Of a stretch of 64,000 nt of DNA, positions 47,146 to 55,585 are shown piece after piece. The stretch comes from Xylanibacillus composti (GTDB taxonomy: Bacteria > Bacillota > Bacilli > Paenibacillales > K13). Position 1 is the first letter of the stretch. Every line of letters starts with the position of its first letter. The stretch is taken from contig NZ_BOVK01000052.1 in NCBI RefSeq assembly GCF_018403685.1, forward strand, positions 1 through 64,000, read 5' to 3'. A program made the translations under genes and the position numbers. A model generated the notes under the pieces. That model saw only the letters and a program-made list of their open reading frames with translations, was not told where the DNA came from and made no database searches.

Positions 47146-48081
47146 GTGGAAGGGATGGAAATCGGGTTGATCCATATCAAAGAACTGCGGCAAGGGCTCC
47201 CCATCTTCAAGGCCCTCAGCTCAGAAATCCGTATTGAAATACTCGGGCTTCTGACGAAATATGACAGCCTGAATTTGAACGAGCTTGCAGAAAAGCTGAA
47301 TCTGACGAACGGCGCCGTCACGATGCACATCAAAAAGCTGGAAGAGAGCGGCTTGATCGATATTTCCACCGCCGTCGGCAAGCACGGCATACAGAAAATT
47401 TGCTATCTCCACGAAGATTTGCTCACGGTCGACCTGAAGGGCAAAGAGGCGGACAATTTGTATGAATACGAGATCAAGGTTGGGCATTACAGCGATTATG
47501 AAGCAGAGCCTACGTGCGGACTTGCCACGAAAGACGCGATTATCGGGGAATTCGACGATCCCCGCTACTTCGCAGACCCGCAACGCATCCACGCGAGTAT
47601 CATCTGGCTGAGCAAAGGATACTTGGAGTATCGCATCCCTAATTATTTGAAAGCCAACCAGCAGTTCAGCGAGCTTCAATTCATTATGGAACTCGGTTCG
47701 GAAGCTCCCGGCTATAACAACAACTGGCCTTCCGATATTTCCTTTTCCATCAACGGTGTCAAGCTGGGAACTTGGACGTCCCCCGGCGATTTCGGCGGGG
47801 TCAAGGGGAGCTGCAGTCCGGATTGGTGGCCTCTTTATCTGAACCAATATGGGATGAACAAGCTGCTGCGTGTCAACAAGGAGGGCTCCTTCATCGACGG
47901 CTTCCGCATTTCGGATGTCACCATCGATCAGCTCGCGCTTTCGCATGCCGCAGATATCAAATTTCGCCTGATTGCTGACGATGCGGACCATGCCGGCGGC
48001 CTGACGATCTATGGCAAGCATTTCGGCAATTACCAGCAGGACATCATCGTCAGAGTGCTCTACGATGTAGCGCGCACCTAA
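47146..48081 (+). CDS. ArsR-like winged-helix regulator with C-terminal beta-sandwich sensor
   Basis: 311 aa (GTG at 47146; ATG at 47155 or TTG at 47167 are possible, none with an ideal ribosome-binding site). The N-terminal winged helix (about residues 12-80) has FKALSSEIRIEILGLLTKYD and LNLNELAEKLNLTNGAVTMH, typical of ArsR-type repressors. Residues 105-311 are an all-beta domain of jelly-roll character, with LEYRIPNYLKANQQFSELQF, DISFSINGVKLGTWTSPGDF and DWWPLYLNQYG; the pattern suggests a carbohydrate-binding sensor. Divergent from the GH51 gene, which it probably regulates in response to a sugar. Confidence 0.85.
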   Translation: MEGMEIGLIHIKELRQGLPIFKALSSEIRIEILGLLTKYDSLNLNELAEKLNLTNGAVTMHIKKLEESGLIDISTAVGKHGIQKICYLHEDLLTVDLKGKEADNLYEYEIKVGHYSDYEAEPTCGLATKDAIIGEFDDPRYFADPQRIHASIIWLSKGYLEYRIPNYLKANQQFSELQFIMELGSEAPGYNNNWPSDISFSINGVKLGTWTSPGDFGGVKGSCSPDWWPLYLNQYGMNKLLRVNKEGSFIDGFRISDVTIDQLALSHAADIKFRLIADDADHAGGLTIYGKHFGNYQQDIIVRVLYDVART

Positions 48082-48325
48082 ATGGATAGCCAGGCGCTGC
48101 CGATGTTCCGGCGACTTGCGCTGGATGCCGCGTCCGGCGGTTGTGGGCATCTGTTCTTGGCAGAGGTCACTGAACTTCCTCTTTTCCGTACAATGGTCTC
48201 CGGTCCATGATCTCCGGTCCTTGACCATGCAATGACCCTCTGATCCTTGACCATTTACAAGTGTTGTTCCAGGAGTGGAGATTGGTCTCCCCCTGGGGAA
48301 TTCCGATAAAGGAGTGTGATGCAGG

Positions 48326-48871
48326 GTGACATTTGCGCTGAGCGAATCGATTGAAGTGTTGGAACGCACACCGGGGACACTCGCCTCCTTCGTATCCGGC
48401 TTGTCGGATGGCTGGCTGGCGTGCAGAGAAGGGGAAGGAACGTGGAACGTGCAAGAGGTGATCGATCATCTCATTGAAGGGGAGAGGCATAATTGGATGC
48501 CCCGTCTGGAGATGATGCTGCAGGACGGGGAGCCGCAGCTGTTCCCGCCGTTCGACCGTTTCGCCCACTTGGATAAACAGGAAGCCGCCGGAATTCAGCA
48601 AAGCTTGGATACCTTCAGCATACTCCGCGCGCAAAATGTGGCCAGACTCAAGGCTTGCATCACCACTGACGAACTGTTGGCGCGAAAGGGCAAGCATCCG
48701 GCGTTCGGAACGGTGACCATAAAACAGCTGCTCGCTACTTGGGTCGTACACGACTTGACTCACATGGCGCAAATCACAAGGGTCATGGCCAAGCGGTACC
48801 AGGAGGACGTCGGCCCTTGGCGCGAATACTTGGGGATTTTGCAGGAACGGCAGGGCTGGTCGGCTGACTAG
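48326..48871 (+). CDS. DinB family protein
   Basis: 181 aa, GTG start 11 nt after AGGAG. Four-helix DinB/YfiT-like bundle with the expected metal-binding triad His48 (VIDHLIEGE), His142 and His146 (VVHDLTHMAQI). Family members are metal-dependent enzymes, some using bacillithiol or mycothiol as a cofactor for thiol transfer; the substrate here is unknown. Alone between the wHTH regulator and a long non-coding stretch. Confidence 0.88.
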   Translation: MTFALSESIEVLERTPGTLASFVSGLSDGWLACREGEGTWNVQEVIDHLIEGERHNWMPRLEMMLQDGEPQLFPPFDRFAHLDKQEAAGIQQSLDTFSILRAQNVARLKACITTDELLARKGKHPAFGTVTIKQLLATWVVHDLTHMAQITRVMAKRYQEDVGPWREYLGILQERQGWSAD

Positions 48872-48970
48872 CAGCCGGATCCATTTGGGGGTGGATGCTG
48901 CAGGTGCTGGAATTCACATACGTGAATCGATTGGATGACGCTGTGTGACGAAGTTTATCCCTCGGAACCG

Positions 48971-49052
48971 ATTAGATCATGCTGCGCGGTGAAGTCCATT
49001 CATGCGTACCCGTTAGATCATGCTGCGTGCTGAAGTCCATTCGTGCGTACCG
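48971..49052 (+). repeat. 41-bp tandem direct repeat, two copies
   Basis: The unit TTAGATCATGCTGCG...TGAAGTCCATTC...TGCGTAC occurs from 48972 and again from 49013, a period of 41 bp, with about four mismatches between copies. Confidence 0.75.
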
Positions 49053-49185
49053 ATCATCGCAGCTTGGTGCTGAACTCGCCCCTATGTGCTGGAACCCCTT
49101 GCCCTGGGTAAACCCCTGCCATTTTTGAAGTGATACTGGCTCATGATGTTAAGTTGGGGGTGCGGGCAATAGGGTTTATGTAGCA

Positions 49186-49205
49186 CTACCATTAATTAAT
49201 GGTAG
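49186..49205. repeat. Perfect 20-bp palindrome
   Basis: CTACCATTAATTAATGGTAG is its own reverse complement. A near-perfect relative, CTACCATAAATTTATAGTAG, lies at 49354-49373, and the smaller ACTATTAATAGT at 49262-49273. Confidence 0.8.
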
Positions 49206-49416
49206 CAACTTCATGTAATGATTGCGAATCGAGCGCGGTTTCGCCGATTATTGTACTTTTTACTATTAATAGTTACTCTAGCTTCCTCTAATTATAGTAA
49301 ATGGGTAATAAACAGGCTGGATGACGCTAGTTTTCTTAAAATTAGTGAGTTTCCTACCATAAATTTATAGTAGGCCTACCATTCCTATCATTACTGCCAT
49401 CCCAATCATCTCAATC

Positions 49417-49447
49417 ATTCCAGCCATTCCAGCCATTCCAGCCATTC
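49417..49447 (+). repeat. 9-bp tandem repeat
   Basis: ATTCCAGCC three times in tandem plus a partial fourth copy, in a wider stretch of degenerate ATTNC-CATC words from 49381. Confidence 0.75.
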
Positions 49448-49515
49448 CTATCTTTAATGCCATCTCTATCAGATCAACACGCCGCCATACTTAAAAGGAG
49501 CCGGCCGCACTCAAA

Positions 49516-49540
49516 ATGGCAGGTCCCAAAGACCTGCCAT
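49516..49540. repeat. Hairpin next to the 11-bp array
   Basis: ATGGCAGGTC-CCAAA-GACCTGCCAT, a perfect 10-bp inverted repeat with a 5-nt loop. Its arms contain the same GACCTGCCA word as the array that follows, so it looks like two inverted array units. Confidence 0.75.
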
Positions 49541-49550
49541 AGAGACCCGC

Positions 49551-49638
49551 CAATGACCTGCCAATGACCTGCCAATGACTTGCAAATGACTTGCAAATGA
49601 CCTACCCATGACTTGCAAATGACCTGCCAATGACTTGC
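49551..49638 (+). repeat. 11-bp tandem array, eight units
   Basis: Consensus MAATGACYTGC repeated eight times without gaps at exactly 11-bp intervals, with only a few substitutions (for example CCTAC in unit 5 and CCATG in unit 6). The period is close to one turn of DNA, so all copies face the same side of the helix. Confidence 0.85.
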
Positions 49639-49886
49639 CATAGTAACTGCATGCATAACCGCCGATAATGATCGCCAACTTCTTATGAAGGCAATTGCAG
49701 AGCCAGGGCGCATCAATCAATGGTTGGCGTCATCTATATGCCCACTAACGGGTAATGTTAACTAGAGCTGCGAGGATACTCAAAGCTGAGGCCTCCTGAT
49801 TGACCACCTGCCCGCAGAGCTTGCTCAACGAGAGGATACGCCGGATGCCTCCCCGCCTCAACGGGTTGGCAGACTCGTCCCATCGC

Positions 49887-51602
49887 TCAGCGCCAGCCAC
49901 CGCGGGCTGTAATATCCTCTGCGCCTTCTATGGCGTAGCCTTCGCAAATAAAGCCCGGCACCTCTGTGCCGTCCTCCAGCTCGACCTTGCCGATGCCAAG
50001 CGGTGCCGGGATCAGTGCTGCGAATGCCCCGAACGTGGCAAGCGGCATTTCCCACACCTCGAGCCGCAGGGACCCGCCGCCAGCGGCGGACTTAATCAAT
50101 CCTGGCTTGGCCGGTGTGGTCGGCAGCTTGAGCATGCGGTACTTAGCCGCAGTCCGATCCTCCCGCACAAAGCGGGCGCCGTGCTCGCGCATTTGCTTCT
50201 CCAGCGGGAAGCCCCGCATATGCAGGCCGCATACGGCGACCAGTGTAGTCGGCTGCTTCTTAAGGAAGTGCCGCGCCGCTTCCGCCGCAAGCCCTTCCTG
50301 CTCGGCCAAGGCGAAGAACGTCACGCCGAACGGCAAATCGGGAGCCGCCTCATCACCGGGAACAGCCACCGCGCTGAGATCCAGCAAGTTGCAGTGATTC
50401 GTATAGCGTCCCATGGCGTTATTGGCGGCGATTGGATCTTGCCGAACCTCCTCGCGCGACCACGTTCCGCCGCAGGTTGGCAGCATCAGCACGCCGCCCC
50501 GCAGCAGCTCTCTCGCTTGCCGCTTCAACTCCTGCAGCTTGTGCATGGCTTGGAACACGGAGGCCGCATCCCACTGGTCCCCGCCGCCGCTGCGCAGGAT
50601 TCGTTCAGTTACCGGGAACGTCTTGCCCGGATGGTTCATCACAAATTCCCCCAAGTCAGACCAACGTTCCGCAACCCACGGCCCCTCGTACAGGATCGCC
50701 GCCGCCTCCGCGAACAGGGCCAAATTCACGCGTTCGACCGGAGCCTGCATCGCCTCCAACTTCGCCAGCGCCGCCTCCCAGGCTTGCCTGTACGCATCGG
50801 CGAACGGGCCGTAGAATTCGAGCGGCTCGTCAGGGACAAGCCACTTGGCAGGCTGAGCTGCGGGTGTGCGGACTACAGGACGCGACCACGGGTCTAGAGC
50901 GTCCACGCCGCGAACACACGCATCTACGGTCAGCGCTTCCTCCAGCGTATGCGTGAAGACCGTCACGCAGTCAAGACTGGCGCAAGCCGGGACGACACCG
51001 CGTGTCGGCCAGGCGCCGAGGCTCGGCTTATAGCCGACCAGCCCGTTCAAGGCTGCAGGCACCCGGCCGGAACCCGCCGTATCTGTGCCCAGTGCGAACA
51101 CCGCATGCCCCCTCGCGACAGCGACGGCCGAGCCGGAGCTGGAACCGCCGCTAATCAGCTCGCTGCGCAAGGCGTTATGCGTTTCGCCGAACGGACTGCG
51201 CGTGCCTACCAGTCCGGTGGCGAACTGGTCCAGGTTGGTTTTGCCAAGCGGCAAAGCTCCGGCATCTATCAGCCTCTGCACCACTGTCGCATGCTCTCCC
51301 GGCGTATAGGCATAGTCCGGGCAGGCTGCCGTAGTCGGCACGCCCGCTAGGTCGATATTGTCCTTGATCGCAAACGGTATCCCCCACAACGGATGCCGCG
51401 CAGGGTCCATCCGATCCAGCCGGTCCAAATACGGCCGCAGACGGTCCATTGTAGGTGGCGTTATCCATATATGCATCTCCTTGTCTTCATGGACACGCCT
51501 GATGATTTCCTGCACAACCTCTGCCGGAGTAATGTCCTTCCTCGCGTACATGTCCCGCAGTTCGTCCACCGTCCACTGACGCGGCAATTCAGTCGCTATC
51601 AT
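49887..51602 (-). CDS. atzF: Allophanate hydrolase (AtzF type)
   Basis: 571 aa, start at the ATG at 51602, 7 nt after AGGTG. Amidase-signature core with the Ser-cisSer-Lys triad: Lys80 in PFAIKDNID, cis-Ser154 in SGGSSSGSAV and nucleophile Ser178 in GTDTAGSGRVPAAL. The C-terminal extension of about 120 residues (from about 450: GLHMRGFPLEKQM, then PGFICEGYAIEGA) is the allophanate-hydrolase-specific domain, giving the usual length near 600. It converts allophanate to two ammonia and carbon dioxide, the last step of cyanurate and biuret breakdown. No urea carboxylase gene is adjacent, so it does not serve urea degradation here. Last gene of the operon, 30 bp after the regulator. Confidence 0.93.
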   Translation of the reverse strand: MIATELPRQWTVDELRDMYARKDITPAEVVQEIIRRVHEDKEMHIWITPPTMDRLRPYLDRLDRMDPARHPLWGIPFAIKDNIDLAGVPTTAACPDYAYTPGEHATVVQRLIDAGALPLGKTNLDQFATGLVGTRSPFGETHNALRSELISGGSSSGSAVAVARGHAVFALGTDTAGSGRVPAALNGLVGYKPSLGAWPTRGVVPACASLDCVTVFTHTLEEALTVDACVRGVDALDPWSRPVVRTPAAQPAKWLVPDEPLEFYGPFADAYRQAWEAALAKLEAMQAPVERVNLALFAEAAAILYEGPWVAERWSDLGEFVMNHPGKTFPVTERILRSGGGDQWDAASVFQAMHKLQELKRQARELLRGGVLMLPTCGGTWSREEVRQDPIAANNAMGRYTNHCNLLDLSAVAVPGDEAAPDLPFGVTFFALAEQEGLAAEAARHFLKKQPTTLVAVCGLHMRGFPLEKQMREHGARFVREDRTAAKYRMLKLPTTPAKPGLIKSAAGGGSLRLEVWEMPLATFGAFAALIPAPLGIGKVELEDGTEVPGFICEGYAIEGAEDITARGGWR

Positions 51603-51632
51603 GTGCAAGCACCTGCTTTCTTTACGTAATGT

Positions 51633-53288
51633 TTATTCTGTCTGGAGCATGCTTGTATAGCTGTCCTCCTCTATTCTCGCCGGGCGCATTTCATACAATT
51701 TCACGGCCAAGTGCAGCTGCAGCAGATGATCGCCGTTATCCGCATCGATGCCAAGAATGCCGCAAATCCGCTCAATCCGGTAAGTCACCGTATTATAATG
51801 GGTGAACAGCTCCTCGGAGGTCCGCTTGGCGTTGCGGTTGTGCTTGAAATAGACTCTTAGCGTCTCCATCAGCATCGTGCCGTTTTTCTGCTCGTATTCC
51901 AGCAGCGGCACGATGAAGCGGTCGCGGAATGCCGTCACTTCTTCCGTGTCCGGGAGCAAATACAGCAGCTGGTAAACACCCAGCTGAGCATAATCGATCC
52001 AACCCTCCCGCAGGTCGCAAATCGAGGCGATGTGGTAGATTTTTCTCGCCTGCTGGTAGCTGGCATGAACCTGATCCGGCCGCCCCACCGGATTGCCGAG
52101 ACATAACGAATAGCGGCCCGCTGCAGCAAATGCGGCATCCAGCTCTGCCAAAATCCCCTTGGCCGCTTGCTCGACACTGCCTTGAGGTGTTGGCGATAGC
52201 AGGAAGACAAGCGTCCCCTCCAGCAAGGTCACGTGAATCGCGCGCTCTGCGAACCGGCGGCGCAGGCGCTTGACAGCCAGCTGCAGCTCCTTCACCGCAG
52301 GCTTCTCCGCCAGCCAGCGAAGGACGCCGACGTGCATGCTCCGCTCCGCGCCTAACGGGCAGCCGCACGCCTCCGCCCTCAGCTTCAAGTCCTCAAGCGT
52401 TACGATGCGTCCGCTCAGCCAATCCTGCAAGAACTGATCGACATACTTCGCCTCTACTTCTTTGCGCGCGTTCGCATTGATCATTTCCAATCCGACCAAT
52501 ATGCCGACGCGGTCAATGGTGAGCTGGTCCACCATCGTATATTCCTCGTTCCATTCCAGCAGAAGCAGCAGGCTGTTGCTGCCCTGCTTATTATCGATGC
52601 GAGACGGGTAAACGCGAATGCGCCGCTCCCCGACCGTCATGAAGCTGACGCCCAGATTGCTGTCTCCCCGCAGCTGATCCCAGACGAGCCGCTCCCCCAT
52701 CTGCCTGACCGCTTCCTCAGCCTGGGGAGAGAGCAGCACATGCTCCTCTTCATCCAGCAAGATGACCGGATTGCCCAGCATGCGGTCGAGCTCGCCGAGG
52801 AATTCTTCAATCCCTTTCCCGCTGAGCAATTGCTGCGACAGCTTCTGAAAGCGGCTTTGCAAAAGCGACAGCTCCCGCGCTTCCTGGACAAGCACCCGCT
52901 CCATAATGTCGCGGACAACATCCGAGAACACCGTCGAAGCAGGCAGTTCGAATATCGGGAAGTCCAGCTGATCGGCAGCGTCCAGCGCCTGCTGCGGAAT
53001 CCGGTCAATGAAGCGCTTCGTCTTCAGACCGAGCGCCGATACGCCCTTGGCTGCAAGCTGCGGAATCATGTCTGCGATGGCATCCGGCCGATCCCGAAAC
53101 GGGAAACCGCTAGTAATCAGGAATTCCCCGGGCCTCACCCAGTCGATTACATCCGGCACTTCCATGACGTTCACACGCGTGATCGCACGATGCAAACCCT
53201 TCTTCCCCGCCAGAACAACGGCTTCCTGGAAGTCAGGAATCAACAGGACATCCCCGCACGTAAAACCGGTTTGCTTGCCTTTTCCCAT
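51633..53288 (-). CDS. PucR-family transcriptional regulator
   Basis: 551 aa. The N-terminal PucR ligand-binding domain (residues 8-130: GDVLLIPDFQEAVVLAGKKG, VPDVIDWVRPGEFLITSG) is followed by a GGDEF-like middle region and a C-terminal PucR helix-turn-helix (MLMETLRVYFKHNRNAKRTSEE cut here at LFTHYNTVTYRIERICGILG). The family is best known from PucR, which controls purine degradation in Bacillus subtilis. Being inside the cyanurate operon it probably senses cyanurate, biuret or allophanate and binds the repeats upstream of biuH. A good ribosome-binding site, GGGGA, lies 6 nt upstream. Confidence 0.93.
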   Translation of the reverse strand: MGKGKQTGFTCGDVLLIPDFQEAVVLAGKKGLHRAITRVNVMEVPDVIDWVRPGEFLITSGFPFRDRPDAIADMIPQLAAKGVSALGLKTKRFIDRIPQQALDAADQLDFPIFELPASTVFSDVVRDIMERVLVQEARELSLLQSRFQKLSQQLLSGKGIEEFLGELDRMLGNPVILLDEEEHVLLSPQAEEAVRQMGERLVWDQLRGDSNLGVSFMTVGERRIRVYPSRIDNKQGSNSLLLLLEWNEEYTMVDQLTIDRVGILVGLEMINANARKEVEAKYVDQFLQDWLSGRIVTLEDLKLRAEACGCPLGAERSMHVGVLRWLAEKPAVKELQLAVKRLRRRFAERAIHVTLLEGTLVFLLSPTPQGSVEQAAKGILAELDAAFAAAGRYSLCLGNPVGRPDQVHASYQQARKIYHIASICDLREGWIDYAQLGVYQLLYLLPDTEEVTAFRDRFIVPLLEYEQKNGTMLMETLRVYFKHNRNAKRTSEELFTHYNTVTYRIERICGILGIDADNGDHLLQLHLAVKLYEMRPARIEEDSYTSMLQTE

Positions 53289-53301
53289 CGCTGATCCCCG
53301 C

Positions 53302-53739
53302 CTATCTGATTTGGGCTGAATAGATATCCGCTACAAGCGTAGTGCCAAAAAACGAATTTGCCGGCGCCTGCTCGTCGACAGGCACAAAAATGCTGATCTG
53401 CTCAGATGGCGCATCGCCCGCATTCGCCACAGAATGCACCACGCCAGCCGGAACATGGAACGTGTCCCCGGACTTGAATGTTTGCCACTCGCCATTGCAA
53501 AGCAGCTTTACTGTGCCGACAGTAATATGAATAATCTCCACTACATCGTGGTAATGCGGCAGCACTTGTCCGCCTACGTCGATTTTTTCCCACAATATCG
53601 AGCTCATCCGCATGCCCATCGCGTCCGCCTGTTCAGCCGATACAATTTCCCTGTGATACAAGTGAATATGATTCTCCATCAGCCTCCAGGGCATGGCATC
53701 CCCTTGCAGTACTTCTGTTGCCGTTTGACGCGTTTTCAT
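53302..53739 (-). CDS. Cupin-domain protein of the cyanurate operon
   Basis: 145 aa, start at the ATG at 53739, 8 nt after GGGAGGA; the longer frame lies inside the upstream gene. Small single-domain cupin with metal-site motif 1 around LPHYHDVVEIIHITVG (two His and a Glu) and motif 2 as FHVPAGVVHSV. Such proteins are metal-dependent enzymes or binding proteins. In this operon it could process 1-carboxybiuret or help its decarboxylation, or bind an intermediate, but no precedent known to me assigns a role. 14 bp before the PucR gene, 20 bp after atzD. Confidence 0.85.
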   Translation of the reverse strand: MKTRQTATEVLQGDAMPWRLMENHIHLYHREIVSAEQADAMGMRMSSILWEKIDVGGQVLPHYHDVVEIIHITVGTVKLLCNGEWQTFKSGDTFHVPAGVVHSVANAGDAPSEQISIFVPVDEQAPANSFFGTTLVADIYSAQIR

Positions 53740-53759
53740 CCGAATCATCCTCCCGGTTC

Positions 53760-54836
53760 TCATTGATCGTTGTTTGCTCTCTTGAAGATGGCTGCTACCG
53801 GTCCTCCGCCTGCCGGACCTTGATGCTCGGCTCCGCCAGATACGTAGATCATCGGATCTCCGCACACATAGGCCAGGACGCCGCCCACTACAGCCCGGGC
53901 ATGGCGGGTATGGTTGATGTCTGAGTCATTGAGCATCGTATGACGGCGTTCCCGCACAAATCCGCTCGGGTCCGCTTCCGCCTTGGCCAGCACCTGAACA
54001 AGCTCGGCATCCGGATGCTTGTCGATGATGCGCCGCAGCGCATCGCCGTCGATGGCGTCCTGCATCACTTCATGTTCGATAAAAAACGGTCCGTTCGCCC
54101 CGCTCGCATTGCCAAAGACGATCACCTCGCAGCAGGCCAGCTCGCTTCCCGCAGAAGTAGAGGCCACGCTGCTGAACTTGTCCCAAGACTGGCAAATATC
54201 CTCATCCGTCAACGACGCTCCATCCACCTCGCCGAGCGCGAGCGCGACGCCCAGAGCGGAGGCTCCGCGGGAATAGCCCATGGATTTATAAGTATCCTCT
54301 GTGACAACATCCTTCCCCTGGCGCTCCGCTTCGTGAATCACATCGGTTGTCAGCAGCGGGCACTTGACCTGAACGAAGTGCACATCGGCAGCCCGCTCGA
54401 TTCCCGCTTCCCGCATTGCCTCGAGCACCGCTTCCGATACAAGCTGCAGCTGCGTCATCCGGCCGATCTCCTCCGGCTCGAAATCCCGCGTATGCGCAAC
54501 CCCGATCGCAAGCGATTTCTCATCCGGCGACGACGTCTCTGTCGCTTCCAGCGAACGGCTCATGATAGTAAAGTGAGGTGTCAGCACGCCTTCAGTCCCG
54601 CCAGACATGACGTATGAAATGTGCGCAGCCGACTTGCCGACTGCTTCCTCCATATAGGCTCGGAACGCGCTTACCGCATAGCCGCGCGTGAAGTCATTCA
54701 CGCAGCCGTTCCCTTCCGTCTTGCCCAGTACAGCGATCACTTCGTCCGGCTTGAGCCGTCCCGCCTCCACTAATGCCCGCACACCCTTCATGTCGTGAGG
54801 AGCGGATGCCGGAACTCTTATCACTTCACATCTCAT
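53760..54836 (-). CDS. atzD: Ring-opening amidohydrolase, cyanuric acid hydrolase (AtzD) type
   Basis: 358 aa. The family is built from three repeated units, each giving one Lys-Ser pair: Lys39 (VLGKTEGNGCVNDFTR) with Ser78 (YVMSGGTEG), Lys158 (VQVKCPLLTT) with a Ser in SSVASTSAG (226-231), and Lys285 (VLAKAEADPSG) with Ser333 (YVSGGAEHQGPAGGGP). Members are cyanuric acid hydrolases or barbiturases. Biuret and allophanate hydrolase genes in the same operon favour cyanuric acid, which is opened to 1-carboxybiuret that decarboxylates to biuret. The start overlaps the stop of the permease gene (ATGA), so translation is coupled. Confidence 0.92.
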   Translation of the reverse strand: MRCEVIRVPASAPHDMKGVRALVEAGRLKPDEVIAVLGKTEGNGCVNDFTRGYAVSAFRAYMEEAVGKSAAHISYVMSGGTEGVLTPHFTIMSRSLEATETSSPDEKSLAIGVAHTRDFEPEEIGRMTQLQLVSEAVLEAMREAGIERAADVHFVQVKCPLLTTDVIHEAERQGKDVVTEDTYKSMGYSRGASALGVALALGEVDGASLTDEDICQSWDKFSSVASTSAGSELACCEVIVFGNASGANGPFFIEHEVMQDAIDGDALRRIIDKHPDAELVQVLAKAEADPSGFVRERRHTMLNDSDINHTRHARAVVGGVLAYVCGDPMIYVSGGAEHQGPAGGGPVAAIFKRANNDQ

Positions 54837-55585
54837 ATCTCATCAATCCTTTGCCAGAAGATCAGCTTTTTCTCTATCCATGCAATTGTCCAGAACAGCA
54901 GCAAGCCGCAAGCCGCCGAAGCCAAAATAGCCGAGAACATGACAGGCGTATCCATATGATAGGAGGAGATGAGAACGACGTACCCCAGCCCCTTGTTCGC
55001 CCCGACAAATTCCCCGACAATCGCGCCGACAATCGCAAGCGAGCTGGAAATTTTCAATGCGGACATGACGTAAGGCAGGCTGGTTGGCAGCCGCAGCTTC
55101 CAGAACATATCCCATTTCGATCCTTTATAAGTGGAGAACAGCTCCCATGCCTCGTACTCAATTGCCTTCAGCCCCTTGACACTGTTGACGAGAATCGGAA
55201 AAAAGCAAATCAGCATAGAGGCGACAACCTTCGACGAATACCCGGTGCCCATCCAAACGACCAACAGCGGAGCCAGCGCGACAAGCGGTGTCGTCTTCAA
55301 GGCAATGGCCAAGGGAAACGCGCCTTTCTCAATCGGTTTGGAATGGACGAAAATAATCGCCGTGAGCAAACCGAGCACATTCGCAATCAAGAAGCCGACC
55401 AAGGCTTCCATCAGCGTCACAAGCATATGCGAACCGAGATTGGCGTCTACGGCCGCGATGACAGAAGACGGGGCCGGCAGCAGATAGAGGGGAATGTCCA
55501 GCGCTCGGACCGCCAATTCCCACAACAGCACGAAGACGAGGGCAAATCCAAGCGGATACAAGCTGTTTTTCCATTTTTCACTCAT
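54833..55585 (-). CDS. ABC transporter permease, NitT/TauT type (cyanurate operon)
   Basis: 250 aa. Start at the ATG at 55585, overlapping the ATPase stop codon; the frame further upstream lies inside the ATPase gene. Six membrane helices of the SsuC/TauC class with the EAA-type loop GLKAIEYEAWELFSTYKGSK and LPYVMSALKISSSLAIVGAI before it. Channel of the importer encoded by the three transport genes; the substrate is inferred from context to be cyanuric acid or biuret. Confidence 0.92.
   Translation of the reverse strand: MSEKWKNSLYPLGFALVFVLLWELAVRALDIPLYLLPAPSSVIAAVDANLGSHMLVTLMEALVGFLIANVLGLLTAIIFVHSKPIEKGAFPLAIALKTTPLVALAPLLVVWMGTGYSSKVVASMLICFFPILVNSVKGLKAIEYEAWELFSTYKGSKWDMFWKLRLPTSLPYVMSALKISSSLAIVGAIVGEFVGANKGLGYVVLISSYHMDTPVMFSAILASAACGLLLFWTIAWIEKKLIFWQRIDEI

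Larger units (their letters stand above)
48872..49886. other. Repeat-rich non-coding region, about 1 kb
   Basis: No supported gene on either strand. It holds, in order, a 41-bp direct repeat (48971-49052), AT-rich palindromes (49186-49205, 49262-49273, 49354-49373), a 9-bp tandem repeat (49417-49447), a hairpin (49516-49540) and an 11-bp tandem array (49551-49638). No terminator for the cyanurate operon is evident except possibly the hairpin. Confidence 0.6.

Noticed and set aside
47221-48369. 382-aa reverse-strand open frame opposite the wHTH regulator
   Set aside because: It lies antisense to a well-supported gene with recognisable domains and shows no family features.
49551-49638. CRISPR array
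   Set aside because: The repeats are contiguous 11-mers without spacers and no cas genes are near.
49474-49716. 80-aa reverse-strand frame with repeated QVICKS/GHWQV words
   Set aside because: It is simply the translation of the 11-bp repeat array and hairpin; no ribosome-binding site or family resemblance.
49887-51602. Part of a urea amidolyase system or a Glu-tRNA amidotransferase GatA
   Set aside because: No urea carboxylase or gatB/gatC is adjacent, and the C-terminal extension fits allophanate hydrolase.
53760-54836. Barbiturase in an oxidative pyrimidine pathway
   Set aside because: It remains possible from the family alone, but no uracil oxidase or ureidomalonase gene is present, while biuret and allophanate hydrolase genes are.
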